DNA of 34,609 nucleotides from Gammaproteobacteria bacterium (GTDB lineage Bacteria > Pseudomonadota > Gammaproteobacteria > Arenicellales > JAOTWM01), in contig JAOTWM010000005.1 of the NCBI GenBank assembly GCA_029862885.1, positions 1 to 34,609 on the forward strand, in the 5' to 3' direction. Position 1 is the first letter of the stretch; each line of letters opens with the position of its first letter. The notes beneath the pieces were generated by a model that ran no database searches, was not told where the DNA came from, and worked only from the letters and a program-made list of their open reading frames with translations. This document shows, piece after piece, positions 1 through 9,266 of the stretch. Both the position numbers and the translations under genes were made by a program.

Positions 1-104
1 ATATTGGCGACTGATACAGTATCAGTCGGGTAACGGAATTCAGGCCTCGCAATTCGATGGTCACGATATAATGTAATGCGGATTGATCTTAACGAGTTTA
101 AATT

Positions 105-989
105 GTGAACGGCGCTCCGCAAACCCCCAACGCGATGGTTTCAGCTCTGCACCAATTTATCGAGGGTCATCCGCGATTGTTTGTGTTGACAGGCGCAGGT
201 TGCAGCACCGATTCGGGTATTCCCGACTATCGCGATCGTAGTGGCGAATGGAAGCGGCGCCAACCCATCTACTTCCGTGATTTCACCGATAACCCCGGGG
301 CCCGTCAACGATACTGGGCGCGTAGTATGCTGGGTTGGCCACGGATCTGGCAAGCCGAGCCCAATACATCGCATTATGTACTGGCGCACTGGCAGCAATC
401 GGGACATATAGGGAAATTGGTCACACAGAATGTGGACGGACTTCACCAACGTGCCGGCAGTCATGACGTTATTGATTTGCATGGCCGGCTTGATGCTGTG
501 CAATGTATGGAATGTAACCGGCGTCTCGACCGTCATAGTTATCAGCGTGAGCTTGAGCACATCAACAACGCGTCGCAGTGGGTTGGGACGACCGCCCCGG
601 ATGGCGACGTCGATCTCGATGGTGTGGACCTGTCGACATTCGAAGTACCGGCGTGTCGTCACTGCGGTGGTGTGGTAAAGCCGAGTGTAGTTTTCTTCGG
701 TGAAGCCGTGCCGAGGAAACGAGTCGCAACGGCCTATCGCGCGCTGCGCGAGTGCGATGCCGTGTTGGTGGTCGGGTCGTCGTTGATGGTGTTCTCCGGC
801 TATCGCTTTTGTCGTGCAGCCGCGGAGCACCACAAGCCTATCGCCGTGTTAAATATTGGCCGCACGCGAGCCGATTCGATCCTGGCGCTGAAAATCGACG
901 CCGCCTGTGCGGGGATACTCTCCGCCGTAGCTAGCCGGTTGTCAGGCGCCGAAATTACGCCAGCCCAATATGCGAATTCGGACGGTTAA
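105..989 (+). CDS. Sir2-family NAD-dependent protein deacetylase (sirtuin)
   Basis: Motifs TGAGCSTDSGIPDYRDRSGEW, TQNVDGLHQRAG, Zn-binding CxxC pairs (CMEC, CRHC), VVGSSLMV; GTG start. Confidence 0.95.
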   Translation: MNGAPQTPNAMVSALHQFIEGHPRLFVLTGAGCSTDSGIPDYRDRSGEWKRRQPIYFRDFTDNPGARQRYWARSMLGWPRIWQAEPNTSHYVLAHWQQSGHIGKLVTQNVDGLHQRAGSHDVIDLHGRLDAVQCMECNRRLDRHSYQRELEHINNASQWVGTTAPDGDVDLDGVDLSTFEVPACRHCGGVVKPSVVFFGEAVPRKRVATAYRALRECDAVLVVGSSLMVFSGYRFCRAAAEHHKPIAVLNIGRTRADSILALKIDAACAGILSAVASRLSGAEITPAQYANSDG

Positions 990-1056
990 ATATCCATAAA
1001 TACGCAAACGAGTTGGAATTGACTCCGCCTGCAGGGCCGTCGATAGATCGGACCCG

Positions 1057-1650
1057 CTAGCCTCGGTTTCCGTTGTTCTTCAATATTGACCAAGTGGCCG
1101 GCAGCAATGCGGTCGCCAATGCGATCTTGGCGGCCTCACCCCATAGGAACGGCGTCACGCCCGCCGCGACGGCCTTTTCAAGGCCAATCAAATTTGCGAG
1201 CCACGCCACTCCCAACCCAAAGATTATAACTTCACCGATCACCATCGCAGCCACCGTCGTAACAGGAGACCGGTCCCAACCGCGTTGCGCGAGCCAACCG
1301 ACCGCCAGGGCTGCCAGTAAAAATCCCAATAGATAACCCCCAGTGAAGCCGTACAAATAAGCGAAACCTCCGCCTTTCGCGAATACCGGTAAGCCGACCG
1401 CGCCCTCCGCCAGATACAGCAACACGGCGGCGCCACCCAAGCGCCAGCCATAAGCGGCTCCGAGCAGCAACACTGCGAACGTTTGCATCGTAATCGGCAC
1501 CGGCCAAAACGGAATCTGTGCCTTAGCCGTCACCCAAAGCAACAACGAGCCGCCGATCACCAATGCCGTATTTCGTGCCCATCGATTGGTGTCCGTGCTC
1601 GGCCAGAGTTCTGCAGCCAGCGTGGGTGAGCCTAGGGTCGTACTTTTCAT
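1057..1650 (-). CDS. bioY: BioY-family biotin transporter (ECF S component)
   Basis: Multi-TM protein with AKAQIPFWPVPITMQTFAVLLLGAAYGWRLG and LPVFAKGGGFAYLYGFTGGYLLGF, typical of BioY. Confidence 0.95.
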   Translation of the reverse strand: MKSTTLGSPTLAAELWPSTDTNRWARNTALVIGGSLLLWVTAKAQIPFWPVPITMQTFAVLLLGAAYGWRLGGAAVLLYLAEGAVGLPVFAKGGGFAYLYGFTGGYLLGFLLAALAVGWLAQRGWDRSPVTTVAAMVIGEVIIFGLGVAWLANLIGLEKAVAAGVTPFLWGEAAKIALATALLPATWSILKNNGNRG

Positions 1651-1678
1651 GGCGGTCCTCGGCGGAAACTAAGGTCTG

Positions 1679-1864
1679 TCAGAGCGAGTCGATCGGGCGA
1701 TTATACAGAAATTCTCGGGCGGGAGCGGCGTCGTAATCGTCTGCGGGGTCCAATCGATATTCGAGCCAATCTCGGAGCGGTCGCCACCAAAACAAAAAAA
1801 TAGCCCGCCACAGCGACGGGCCAAAAACCACATCGTGGAGAATATCTATGCGTTTAGCCCTCAA
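1679..1864 (-). CDS. Possible small protein (61 aa) upstream of bioY; uncertain
   Basis: Open frame with ATG in the same orientation as bioY; no family recognised; overlaps a terminator-like hairpin. Confidence 0.25.
   Translation of the reverse strand: MRAKRIDILHDVVFGPSLWRAIFLFWWRPLRDWLEYRLDPADDYDAAPAREFLYNRPIDSL
1794..1821 (-). terminator. Rho-independent terminator-like hairpin on the minus strand, ~140 nt upstream of bioY
   Basis: Minus strand reads GCCCGTC-GCTGT-GGCGGGC (7-bp stem with one G-U) followed by TA TTTTTTT. Confidence 0.55.
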
Positions 1865-2156
1865 GCGTGACGTACCAGCACAATGAACTTTGGTGTTGTG
1901 CCTTGAATATTGAGTCGTCGCAAGTTCTTGGCCGGTTCAATCATTTTTGCGTACAACCACGGATATGGGCGGCGTCAGTGCCGTCCCGGTGCTGGGACGA
2001 GATAATTCAGGCGAGTTTTCGAACCGAAGCTCTTTCCCGACGTTTGTTATATTATTGACACCATCGGTCGCCGATAGGGACTAATTTTGAACTCGGCGAC
2101 AGCGATTGTAAAAGCAATCCAGGGTTCGAATATTGCGGGGAAGAGAACAACGTTCG

Positions 2157-2750
2157 ATGTCAAGCAGTTCGGTCTTCGGTGAAGATTACTACGCTCGCTA
2201 TTACCACGTACCTGAATCCCGTATCGAGAGTGTTGAGGAAACCGAGGCTCGCATCGATTTCGTGTGCAAGTACATAACGTATCTTGATCAACGTATTAAA
2301 ACGGTGTTGGACCTAGGCTGCGGCGTTGGACATTGGCAGAGTGCTATCGGCCGTTCGTTCCCCGGGGCGCAATACACGGGCGTTGAATACAGCGAGTATC
2401 TGTGCGATCGTTATGGGTGGGAACTCGGTAGCGTCGCAACATTCGACGCAAAACATCGTTTCGATTTCGTAATTTGCTACGATGTATTGCAATACCTGGA
2501 CGATCGACAAGCCGAGCGAGCCATTGAGAATCTATGTCGACTGTGTCGCGGCGTATTGTATTTTGGCGTGCTCACTAAGCAGGATTGGCAGGAAAATTGC
2601 GACCAACAGCGCACCGACGGAGACGTGTATCTGCGTAAGGGCAAATGGTACCGGCGTCGGTTACGCCCCGAATTCCAGAATCTCGGCGGCGGGCTGTTTT
2701 TACACGAGAAATCACCGGTCGTGGTCTACGACATGGAATCGATGCGCTGA
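2157..2750 (+). CDS. Class I SAM-dependent methyltransferase
   Basis: Motif I VLDLGCGVGHW, DFVICYDVLQYLDD; ATG at 2157 (ORF extends to a TTG at 2133). Confidence 0.85.
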   Translation: MSSSSVFGEDYYARYYHVPESRIESVEETEARIDFVCKYITYLDQRIKTVLDLGCGVGHWQSAIGRSFPGAQYTGVEYSEYLCDRYGWELGSVATFDAKHRFDFVICYDVLQYLDDRQAERAIENLCRLCRGVLYFGVLTKQDWQENCDQQRTDGDVYLRKGKWYRRRLRPEFQNLGGGLFLHEKSPVVVYDMESMR

Positions 2751-2804
2751 CTAAAACCTAAGCCCGTGAGGGCGCTGGCCTGAACCCTTCGCGAAATATC
2801 CTGG

Positions 2805-3566
2805 CTACGTTTTATAGCTGGGATCTTGTTCGTCGAGCAGGCGGTTCAAAGCCGGCCATTCGTATTTACCCGGCGGAAAATGTTTGTATTGTTGCGCGGC
2901 GTGTTCGCAAATATCGGTCGATGGGATGCGCACCGCTTGGCCCGTGCTGAACGCTTCGATTTGAGCCCGACACGCGCGCTCCAAATAGTACATGCGAATG
3001 AACGCGTCCCCAACCGTAGCGCCTGCCGTCAACAAACCGTGATTGCGCAGAATCATCGCATTATGCGATTTCAGTGCGGTTGCCAGTAGCTCGCTTTCGG
3101 AGACATCCGTCGATAAGCCTTGATAGTCGTGATAGGCGACGCGGTTGTAGAACATCATCGCATCCTGGATTACCGGCTGCAGGCCATCGTCGAGCGCCGA
3201 TACGGCCAGACCGTATGGGGTATGGGTATGCATTACGCAGGCGATGTCGTGCCGTGCGGTATAAATACCGCGGTGGATAACATAACCCGTTACGTTTATA
3301 TCATTTGAGCCGTCTATGACGTTTCCTCCCTGATCGAGGGTAACCAAATTGGACGCAGTGATTTCATCGAACCGTAGCCCGAAGCGATTAATGAGAAAGT
3401 GGGCGTCTGGCCCAGGCACCCGGGCGGTAATGTGATTCCAGACGATATCGCTGTATCCGAATCGGTCTGCGAGACGGTAACAGGCAGCGAGATCAACTCG
3501 CATTTGCCATTCTTCGTCGCGGTATGGCTTATCGCCCGCAGTGGATGTGGCTAGCTTAACGGTCAT
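2805..3566 (-). CDS. Class II aldolase/adducin family protein
   Basis: DIVWNHITARVPGPDAHFLIN, ACVMHTHTPYGLAVSAL, ILRNHGLLTAGATVGDAFIRMYYLERAC. Confidence 0.93.
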   Translation of the reverse strand: MTVKLATSTAGDKPYRDEEWQMRVDLAACYRLADRFGYSDIVWNHITARVPGPDAHFLINRFGLRFDEITASNLVTLDQGGNVIDGSNDINVTGYVIHRGIYTARHDIACVMHTHTPYGLAVSALDDGLQPVIQDAMMFYNRVAYHDYQGLSTDVSESELLATALKSHNAMILRNHGLLTAGATVGDAFIRMYYLERACRAQIEAFSTGQAVRIPSTDICEHAAQQYKHFPPGKYEWPALNRLLDEQDPSYKT

Positions 3567-3712
3567 CGCAATCCTCCCAGTCTGGATAATTCATGAAGAG
3601 TTCGGAGTTCACGGGAAATCGGGCGGTGGCCCCGTACCTGGAAACACAGGGTAACCGGCACAAATATTGATAGGATGATTGGTTCATGGTCCGCCCGCGT
3701 GGAATATCCGGG

Positions 3713-4645
3713 CTAGAACTGGCCCGCGGCGGCCGCCCGATCGTTTGCGAACGATCGGCCGCGCACGGCGTGTTGGTCGTCAAAGATTGAGTCGCTTTGC
3801 TCTATTCTCGGTAATGGAATTCGAACCGGCAACGCCTCTTGCCGCGGCGTCAGCGTCGGTTCTCCACGGATTATTCGACCGTCGAACTCTTCAAGGTCAC
3901 CACCGTCCAGCAGCGGCCATGCGTCGGTAGCCGCATAGGAAAATAGCAACAGCGGACGTGGTCGCAAGGTCAGGTTTTCTGTCGAGCCGTGCACTATGCG
4001 CACATGATGAATAGTAATTGAACCCGCCGGAGCGGCAAGCGCCACCGCGCCGTCGACGATCGGCGCCAAAGCCTTGGGTGCGATCGCACCGACAAAATAG
4101 CCGTCGTGGTGGTGGTCAAAAACCGGCCCGGTATGGGTGCCGGGAATCACATGTAACGGGCCGTTCTCCAGATCACAGTCTTCCAACATGATGCCGACCG
4201 CGAGAATATCGTCATTGGTGTGGGGGTAGAATGCCCAGTCTTGATGCCACTCGACGGTTGCATCGCCGCCGGTGGGCTTAAAATTTAACTTGGAGTGATC
4301 GAAGCGCACGTTATTGCCCAGCAACGGCGTGACGCAATCGACGATAGCGGGGCTGCGCATTAGCGCGTCGTAGACGGTGTGTTGGAAGGTGGGGTTTTTG
4401 AGCCGCCGTACCACCGGTCGTCGCGAGTTATGACCGGGGCCGAGATCGTATATCGCGTCACTACCGCCGATGCGACGCGACCGTTCCACGAACTCATCAG
4501 TCACGCGGCGCACCGCCGTCAATGTTTCAGGGTCGATGACGTTCTCGACAATGATATAACCGTCGGTCTGATACCTTTTAACCAGCTCCTGGGTCACCAT
4601 TGTTCGCCACACATCGGTGAATTGTGAAGCGTATGCGGGGTTCAT
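3713..4645 (-). CDS. Phytanoyl-CoA dioxygenase (PhyH) family protein
   Basis: YQTDGYIIVENVIDPETL at N-terminus, VEWHQDWAFYPHT (HxD), GPLHVIPGTHTGPVF, HHVRIVHGSTENLT; likely ATG at 4645 giving a 4-bp overlap with the upstream CocE gene. Confidence 0.9.
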   Translation of the reverse strand: MNPAYASQFTDVWRTMVTQELVKRYQTDGYIIVENVIDPETLTAVRRVTDEFVERSRRIGGSDAIYDLGPGHNSRRPVVRRLKNPTFQHTVYDALMRSPAIVDCVTPLLGNNVRFDHSKLNFKPTGGDATVEWHQDWAFYPHTNDDILAVGIMLEDCDLENGPLHVIPGTHTGPVFDHHHDGYFVGAIAPKALAPIVDGAVALAAPAGSITIHHVRIVHGSTENLTLRPRPLLLFSYAATDAWPLLDGGDLEEFDGRIIRGEPTLTPRQEALPVRIPLPRIEQSDSIFDDQHAVRGRSFANDRAAAAGQF

Positions 4646-6660
4646 ACAAGGTTCCGGCGCAGCCGCCGATCCCAGCTTCGCGTAAACGTTTTTGTATCGC
4701 CTTCGAACGCCTCGAGCTCGGCCTGTATATAGAAATTCTCGCGGTCCGACCACATCGTGGTGCGAGTTTCGATACGCACTTGCCATTCGCCGCGTTCGAG
4801 TTGCTCGGTCCAGTGAATTTCGGAGCGGCAACTTAGCGGATCGACGGGGTCGATGCGATGGGTCTCTCGCGCAACTTCATCGGTCACGAGGCCGTGCGCA
4901 TCGTTCTTGAATCTCCCGAAGTCGTCGACGATTGTGACCTCCGTCAAGCCCGTGGCGGCGTCTTGCGTCGTGGACCGGCGATGCTCGGATTCTCGTAATA
5001 CGGTGCGGCGCATCGGCGTCGAACATTCGGGTGCCGAGAACGGCGCAGGTGGAGGCCTAGAGGTATTGCGCACCGGTAGATCCAGGCTACTGGTACCGCT
5101 GTATAGCGTGATCGTTGCGGTTGCTGGCGATGGCCAGATCATCGGCCAGTACGCGGTCGAGATCGCGATTCGTAACTGGTGTCCGGCCGGCACCGCGTAC
5201 GCGATGTCGTCGAGTGCGATTCGAATACGATATCGCTTGCCGGGTTGAAGCGGTGCCGGCTCCGCATGGCTGTCGCGGTGAGTAAGGTTGAGAATACCGT
5301 AGCTGATGCGTGTCGATGCGCCGTCCGGCCAGATGTCACACAACCGCACCGCTAGGTTGGCTTGGGGGCGGTCGCAACTGACTTCCAAATCCACTGCCGG
5401 TGCGCCGACGATGTCAATTGAGTCCGGCAGCAGTGGCGTATCGAACGTCAACGAATACGCATCGTCGAGGCGTTGGTCGATGGGCCACTCCGGACCCAGC
5501 CACATAGCGCAGTATTCGCCACAGGCCGTGCCCGTATGTTGCGGCGAACTAACGATCAGCGGAGTTTCCGGTGTCGGATCGTGTCCCAAACCATCATGGT
5601 TCAAGGCCCAAGACTGGACATTAATGGCGGCCGACGGCCAAGCGGATTCGCCGATCCAACGGCCACCGCGTTCTTCGTAGGCACCTTGCGGCCGTGCCGC
5701 GTCCATGACGTAAGCCCGAATCGCGGGTTCGTCCACGATGTCATCGGGCTCATTTTTTAGCCAGTGGTTCCACCAGCGCAGCGCTTCCTGTAAGAAGCCA
5801 ATCGCGGGCCGGGGCACCGCAAAGTGTGGATACTTGTGTACCCAAGGGCCGATCAAGCCTTTTACCGGCGCTTGGACGCCGTTGACGAGTCGCGGGATCG
5901 CGTTCGAGTAGGCATCGCCCCAACCGCCGACCGCAAACACCGCAGCGTCAATGGCGGCGAAATTTTCGCATACCGACCCATGTCGCCAATAGTCGTCGCG
6001 GTACGGATGACTGAGCCAGGTTTCCACCAACAGCGGTGTGTTGTCCAAGCGATCCATCCACATTTCACGCCAGCGATCGCCCACCAGGGCGGGATCGGGC
6101 GGCCTGGACGAATATGCCAACATCGTTGACGCCCACCCCAAATTTTCCATCAACAACGCGCCACCCTTGTAATGAACATCGTCGGCATATCGGTCGTCTG
6201 TAGAACACAGTGTGATTACGGCCTTTAACGCGGGCGGCTTTCGTGCCGCAACCTGCAAGCCGTTGAAGCCGCCCCAAGAAATTCCAATCATGCCGACGTT
6301 GCCGTTACACCACGGTTGCTCGGCTAGCCAAGCGATAATCTCCAATGCATCTTCTTGCTCTTGTCGAGCGTATTCATCGTGCATCAGCCCTTCCGATTCG
6401 CCGTTGCCGCGCATATCGACGCGAACGCAGGCGTAGCCGTGCCCGGCGAAGTAGGGATGGGTCAGTTCGTCCCGCGGTGCCGTGCCGTCGCGTTTGCGAT
6501 ATGGCAGGTACTCGAGAATGGCGGGGACTGGTGTGGTGTCTGTTGGCCGCCACATTCGAGCCGCCAATCGGCAACCGTCTGCCAATTCAATCCACTCGTT
6601 TTCGTATTCCGCCACGGTATGAGGGAAAGACGTCACGATTCGAAGCTCATTGCTGATCAT
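4642..6660 (-). CDS. CocE/NonD family hydrolase (X-Pro dipeptidyl-peptidase-like)
   Basis: DGCRLAARMWRPTDTTPVPAILEYLPYRKRDGT, GMIGISWGGFNGLQVAA nucleophile elbow, C-terminal jelly-roll-like region (YRIRIALDDIAYAVPAGHQLRIAISTAYWPMIWPSP). Confidence 0.95.
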   Translation of the reverse strand: MISNELRIVTSFPHTVAEYENEWIELADGCRLAARMWRPTDTTPVPAILEYLPYRKRDGTAPRDELTHPYFAGHGYACVRVDMRGNGESEGLMHDEYARQEQEDALEIIAWLAEQPWCNGNVGMIGISWGGFNGLQVAARKPPALKAVITLCSTDDRYADDVHYKGGALLMENLGWASTMLAYSSRPPDPALVGDRWREMWMDRLDNTPLLVETWLSHPYRDDYWRHGSVCENFAAIDAAVFAVGGWGDAYSNAIPRLVNGVQAPVKGLIGPWVHKYPHFAVPRPAIGFLQEALRWWNHWLKNEPDDIVDEPAIRAYVMDAARPQGAYEERGGRWIGESAWPSAAINVQSWALNHDGLGHDPTPETPLIVSSPQHTGTACGEYCAMWLGPEWPIDQRLDDAYSLTFDTPLLPDSIDIVGAPAVDLEVSCDRPQANLAVRLCDIWPDGASTRISYGILNLTHRDSHAEPAPLQPGKRYRIRIALDDIAYAVPAGHQLRIAISTAYWPMIWPSPATATITLYSGTSSLDLPVRNTSRPPPAPFSAPECSTPMRRTVLRESEHRRSTTQDAATGLTEVTIVDDFGRFKNDAHGLVTDEVARETHRIDPVDPLSCRSEIHWTEQLERGEWQVRIETRTTMWSDRENFYIQAELEAFEGDTKTFTRSWDRRLRRNLV

Positions 6661-7054
6661 GGTTTGGTTTTCCTAGACGTCCTTCGGTCAATCCCGGGCG
6701 AACGGATATGCGGTCATTCTTGCTCGCGCTCCGGCCGCGAGTCGCCGCCAAAGCGGCCGCACCTTGTGCCTGCTCATGAATATATGACCGTGTACGCAAC
6801 GGCCCAGCTATTGTCAAGATTCACGAGGCCAAAAAAGAAAAAACTATCGTGTTATAAACGCATTCGAATTATCATTTTACCGAGCCTCGAAGCCGGGAAC
6901 GGTTGCTTGATTACGGCGTGGAATCTCGGCGGTGCCGGGGTCGAGGAATAGATTCAGGCCTGCGTTGGTGCCAAGCGATCGGGATCCGAAACGTGAAAAG
7001 ACCCCGTAAACAATGCCAGCGGGCCGGGATTAAGCTCGGCCGACGAGTTGGATC

Positions 7055-7354
7055 ATGCTAGGCCGGCGGCGAAGAGGATTGGGAAACAGCTATAGCGTTG
7101 CGGTGAATAGTCTAGTGGATCTCGATGTAAATGCAGTACAAGATTTTACGGAGCACGGCATCGTGTATCCGCTCAAAGCGCTGGATTCTGCCGCGGCGCA
7201 GGCGTTGTTACCGGGCTATGAACGGTTAACGGAACAACTGAAAAGATTCGGTTCGCTCCAGCAGTATCCAAAGCTCAATGTGGTGTCGGCGTGGGCGTAT
7301 GAATTGACGGCGAGTTCGCTACGGCATCCATCGTGGCGTATAGACGTGCCTTAG
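7055..7354 (+). pseudogene. Truncated N-terminal remnant of a PhyH-type dioxygenase
   Basis: DFTEHGIVYPLKALDSAAAQALLPGYERL...KLNVVSAWAYELTASSLRHPS resembles the N-terminus of PhyH-family proteins, but the frame stops before any HxD...H metal-binding motif. Confidence 0.6.
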
Positions 7355-7375
7355 AAGCGCCCAGAGGCCTCGGTC

Positions 7376-8290
7376 GTGCCGTTAAGCAGGGTCGCCGATA
7401 ACGTGGTGCATCTTTCCAGCGCCGTGCGTCAAGTTTGGACGCATCCGGCCAACCGCGGGCTGCGGTCGCGGGCGATTCTACGGTACTTCGCTTGGCAGGC
7501 GTGGAAGCGGGTCGTCGGTGGCCCGGTGGATGTGAGCTATCATGGATTACGGTTGCGATGTTATGCGGACAGCCACTCCGCGAGCGCCGCCCTATACTTT
7601 TCCGGTCTACCGGAATACCGGGAAATGTCTTTTGTAGTTCAATATCTTCGTCCCGGAGATCGATTTCTCGATGTGGGTGCGAATATTGGAATCTATACGT
7701 TGCTGGCGACGACCAGGGTCGGTGCGGCCGGATACGTGCACGCCTTTGAGCCCGCTTATGTGCCGCTGCAGCGCCTGCGTGAAAACGTGGCTCTCAACAA
7801 TTTGAACAATGTGTCCGTACATGCTGCGGCCGTGGCTGAGTCAAATGGGAACCGGGAATTTGGATTCAGTGGTGACGACAGTACCGGCCGAATCCGTGGC
7901 GCTGCCGATCGTTCAATCGGTGGAGCCGAAGTGACCACCGTACGGCTCGACGATTATTTTGAAAACGAAAATTTCACCATGGCAAAATTCGATATTGAAG
8001 GCGCTGAGCCGCTGGCATTACGGGGTGCGGCGAAAATGCTGAGCAAAGGTAATCCGCCGGTCATACAGGTTGAGATGGATGGATATTGTAAGCGCTACGG
8101 AATCACTACGCCCGAGTTTATCAGCGAATTGTCCGACTTCGGATATTCAGTAGGAATCTACTGTCCATCGCGTTGTGCCGTAAGTTACACCAATGAACCA
8201 TGGAAGCATACCGCAGTGAATGTTCTGGCTGTTGCCGATTCGTATCGTAGTAAATTGGCGGCCCGCCTTTGTGCTGGCGATATGATCTAA
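7376..8290 (+). CDS. FkbM family methyltransferase
   Basis: FLDVGANIGIYTLLATTRVGAAGYVHAFEPAYVPLQRLRENVALNNL, MAKFDIEGAEPLALRGA. Confidence 0.93.
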   Translation: MPLSRVADNVVHLSSAVRQVWTHPANRGLRSRAILRYFAWQAWKRVVGGPVDVSYHGLRLRCYADSHSASAALYFSGLPEYREMSFVVQYLRPGDRFLDVGANIGIYTLLATTRVGAAGYVHAFEPAYVPLQRLRENVALNNLNNVSVHAAAVAESNGNREFGFSGDDSTGRIRGAADRSIGGAEVTTVRLDDYFENENFTMAKFDIEGAEPLALRGAAKMLSKGNPPVIQVEMDGYCKRYGITTPEFISELSDFGYSVGIYCPSRCAVSYTNEPWKHTAVNVLAVADSYRSKLAARLCAGDMI

Positions 8291-8412
8291 ACAAGCCGGC
8301 TAGCTGCGGCTCGGCGCCGTGTGAGTCGTTGCGAATAATGTGCCACCAAGTGTTTGGTGCAATATATGTTCCCTGCATCCCCTATGCTGGCGTAGTCTTG
8401 GTAGCTGTGAAG

Positions 8413-8431
8413 CGATTATTGTCAATAATCG
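8413..8431. repeat. Perfect inverted repeat, 9-bp arms, 1-nt centre (CGATTATTG-T-CAATAATCG)
   Basis: Read directly in the intergenic region between the FkbM and PilZ genes. Confidence 0.8.
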
Positions 8432-8615
8432 GGTCCGGTATATCGAACATTTGCGTTATCGGCCGATCCGGCGATGAACGGTTGTCGAGAGCCGATCACA
8501 CGGCATAATTGTCGCTCTGCGCGTGGCGGCTGTAGTGATTCAATCGTCTATAGTTTGTAACGACCTTTGTGGTGCTTAGCTGTTACTGACTTCGGGTAAA
8601 ACCGGTAGCACGAGA

Positions 8616-9041
8616 ATGATCCATTCCGATGACGTGAGACAATATCGCCGTCATGCAACCGACATTCCAATACTGCTCGGGGGGGCCGACGACGATGAAA
8701 CCTATTGTATGCAAAATATCAGCCAAGGAGGGCTCTGCTTCCAGGCGGCGAGACGCATCGAGCCGGGTACATCACTTCGTCTTCGCGTGCCAGTATGCCA
8801 GCCCAGTATGACAGTCGATGGCAAAGTCGTTTGGTCTCGACCAGCGGGTGGGATATATGAAACCGGGGTGCAATTTGATCATGCCGAATTGTTATCCAAG
8901 GCCTGGATGGTGGAGCAGGTACGCAGTATCGAAATCTACAAGTTCATAAAGACACATAATGAAGGCCGTGCCCTTAATGGTGAGCAGGCCGCCAGGGAGT
9001 GGTTGGCGAGTCGCCCGAATCTGACTCCTCCTGCTTCGTAA
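8616..9041 (+). CDS. PilZ domain protein (putative c-di-GMP receptor)
   Basis: RQYRR (RxxxR) then NISQGG (NxSxGG) spacing, plus GTSLRLRVP...VDGKVVW typical of PilZ. Confidence 0.88.
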   Translation: MIHSDDVRQYRRHATDIPILLGGADDDETYCMQNISQGGLCFQAARRIEPGTSLRLRVPVCQPSMTVDGKVVWSRPAGGIYETGVQFDHAELLSKAWMVEQVRSIEIYKFIKTHNEGRALNGEQAAREWLASRPNLTPPAS

Positions 9042-9266
9042 TGAATTGATAAGAGATTCTGCAAAAAATTTTGATGTTCAGGATGTCCGGCGTGGCGACG
9101 TAGATTTGAGCACTCACCAGCGCGCAGTATGTCTGACATCGACGGCGGTTCACTATAGGCTCATATTTATCACCACTACGCTACTATAGAAATAAACAGT
9201 GATTTGTTTCCGAATTGTTCGTCGTCTCGGCGGCCTTGGTGAATTAACCGGGCGAGCCCAATCCCA

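Noticed and set aside
141-833. 230-aa antisense ORF opposite the Sir2 gene
   Set aside because: Lies fully within a strongly identified sirtuin gene; composition and lack of family motifs indicate a shadow ORF.
6724-6762. GC-rich inverted repeats (CTCGCG/CGCGAG and GCCGC/GCGGC) upstream of CocE
   Set aside because: Short arms in GC-rich DNA with no following T-run; not convincing as terminator or operator.
6355-6951. 198-aa plus-strand ORF overlapping the 5' end of the CocE gene and the adjacent intergenic region
   Set aside because: Largely antisense to CocE with no recognisable motifs.
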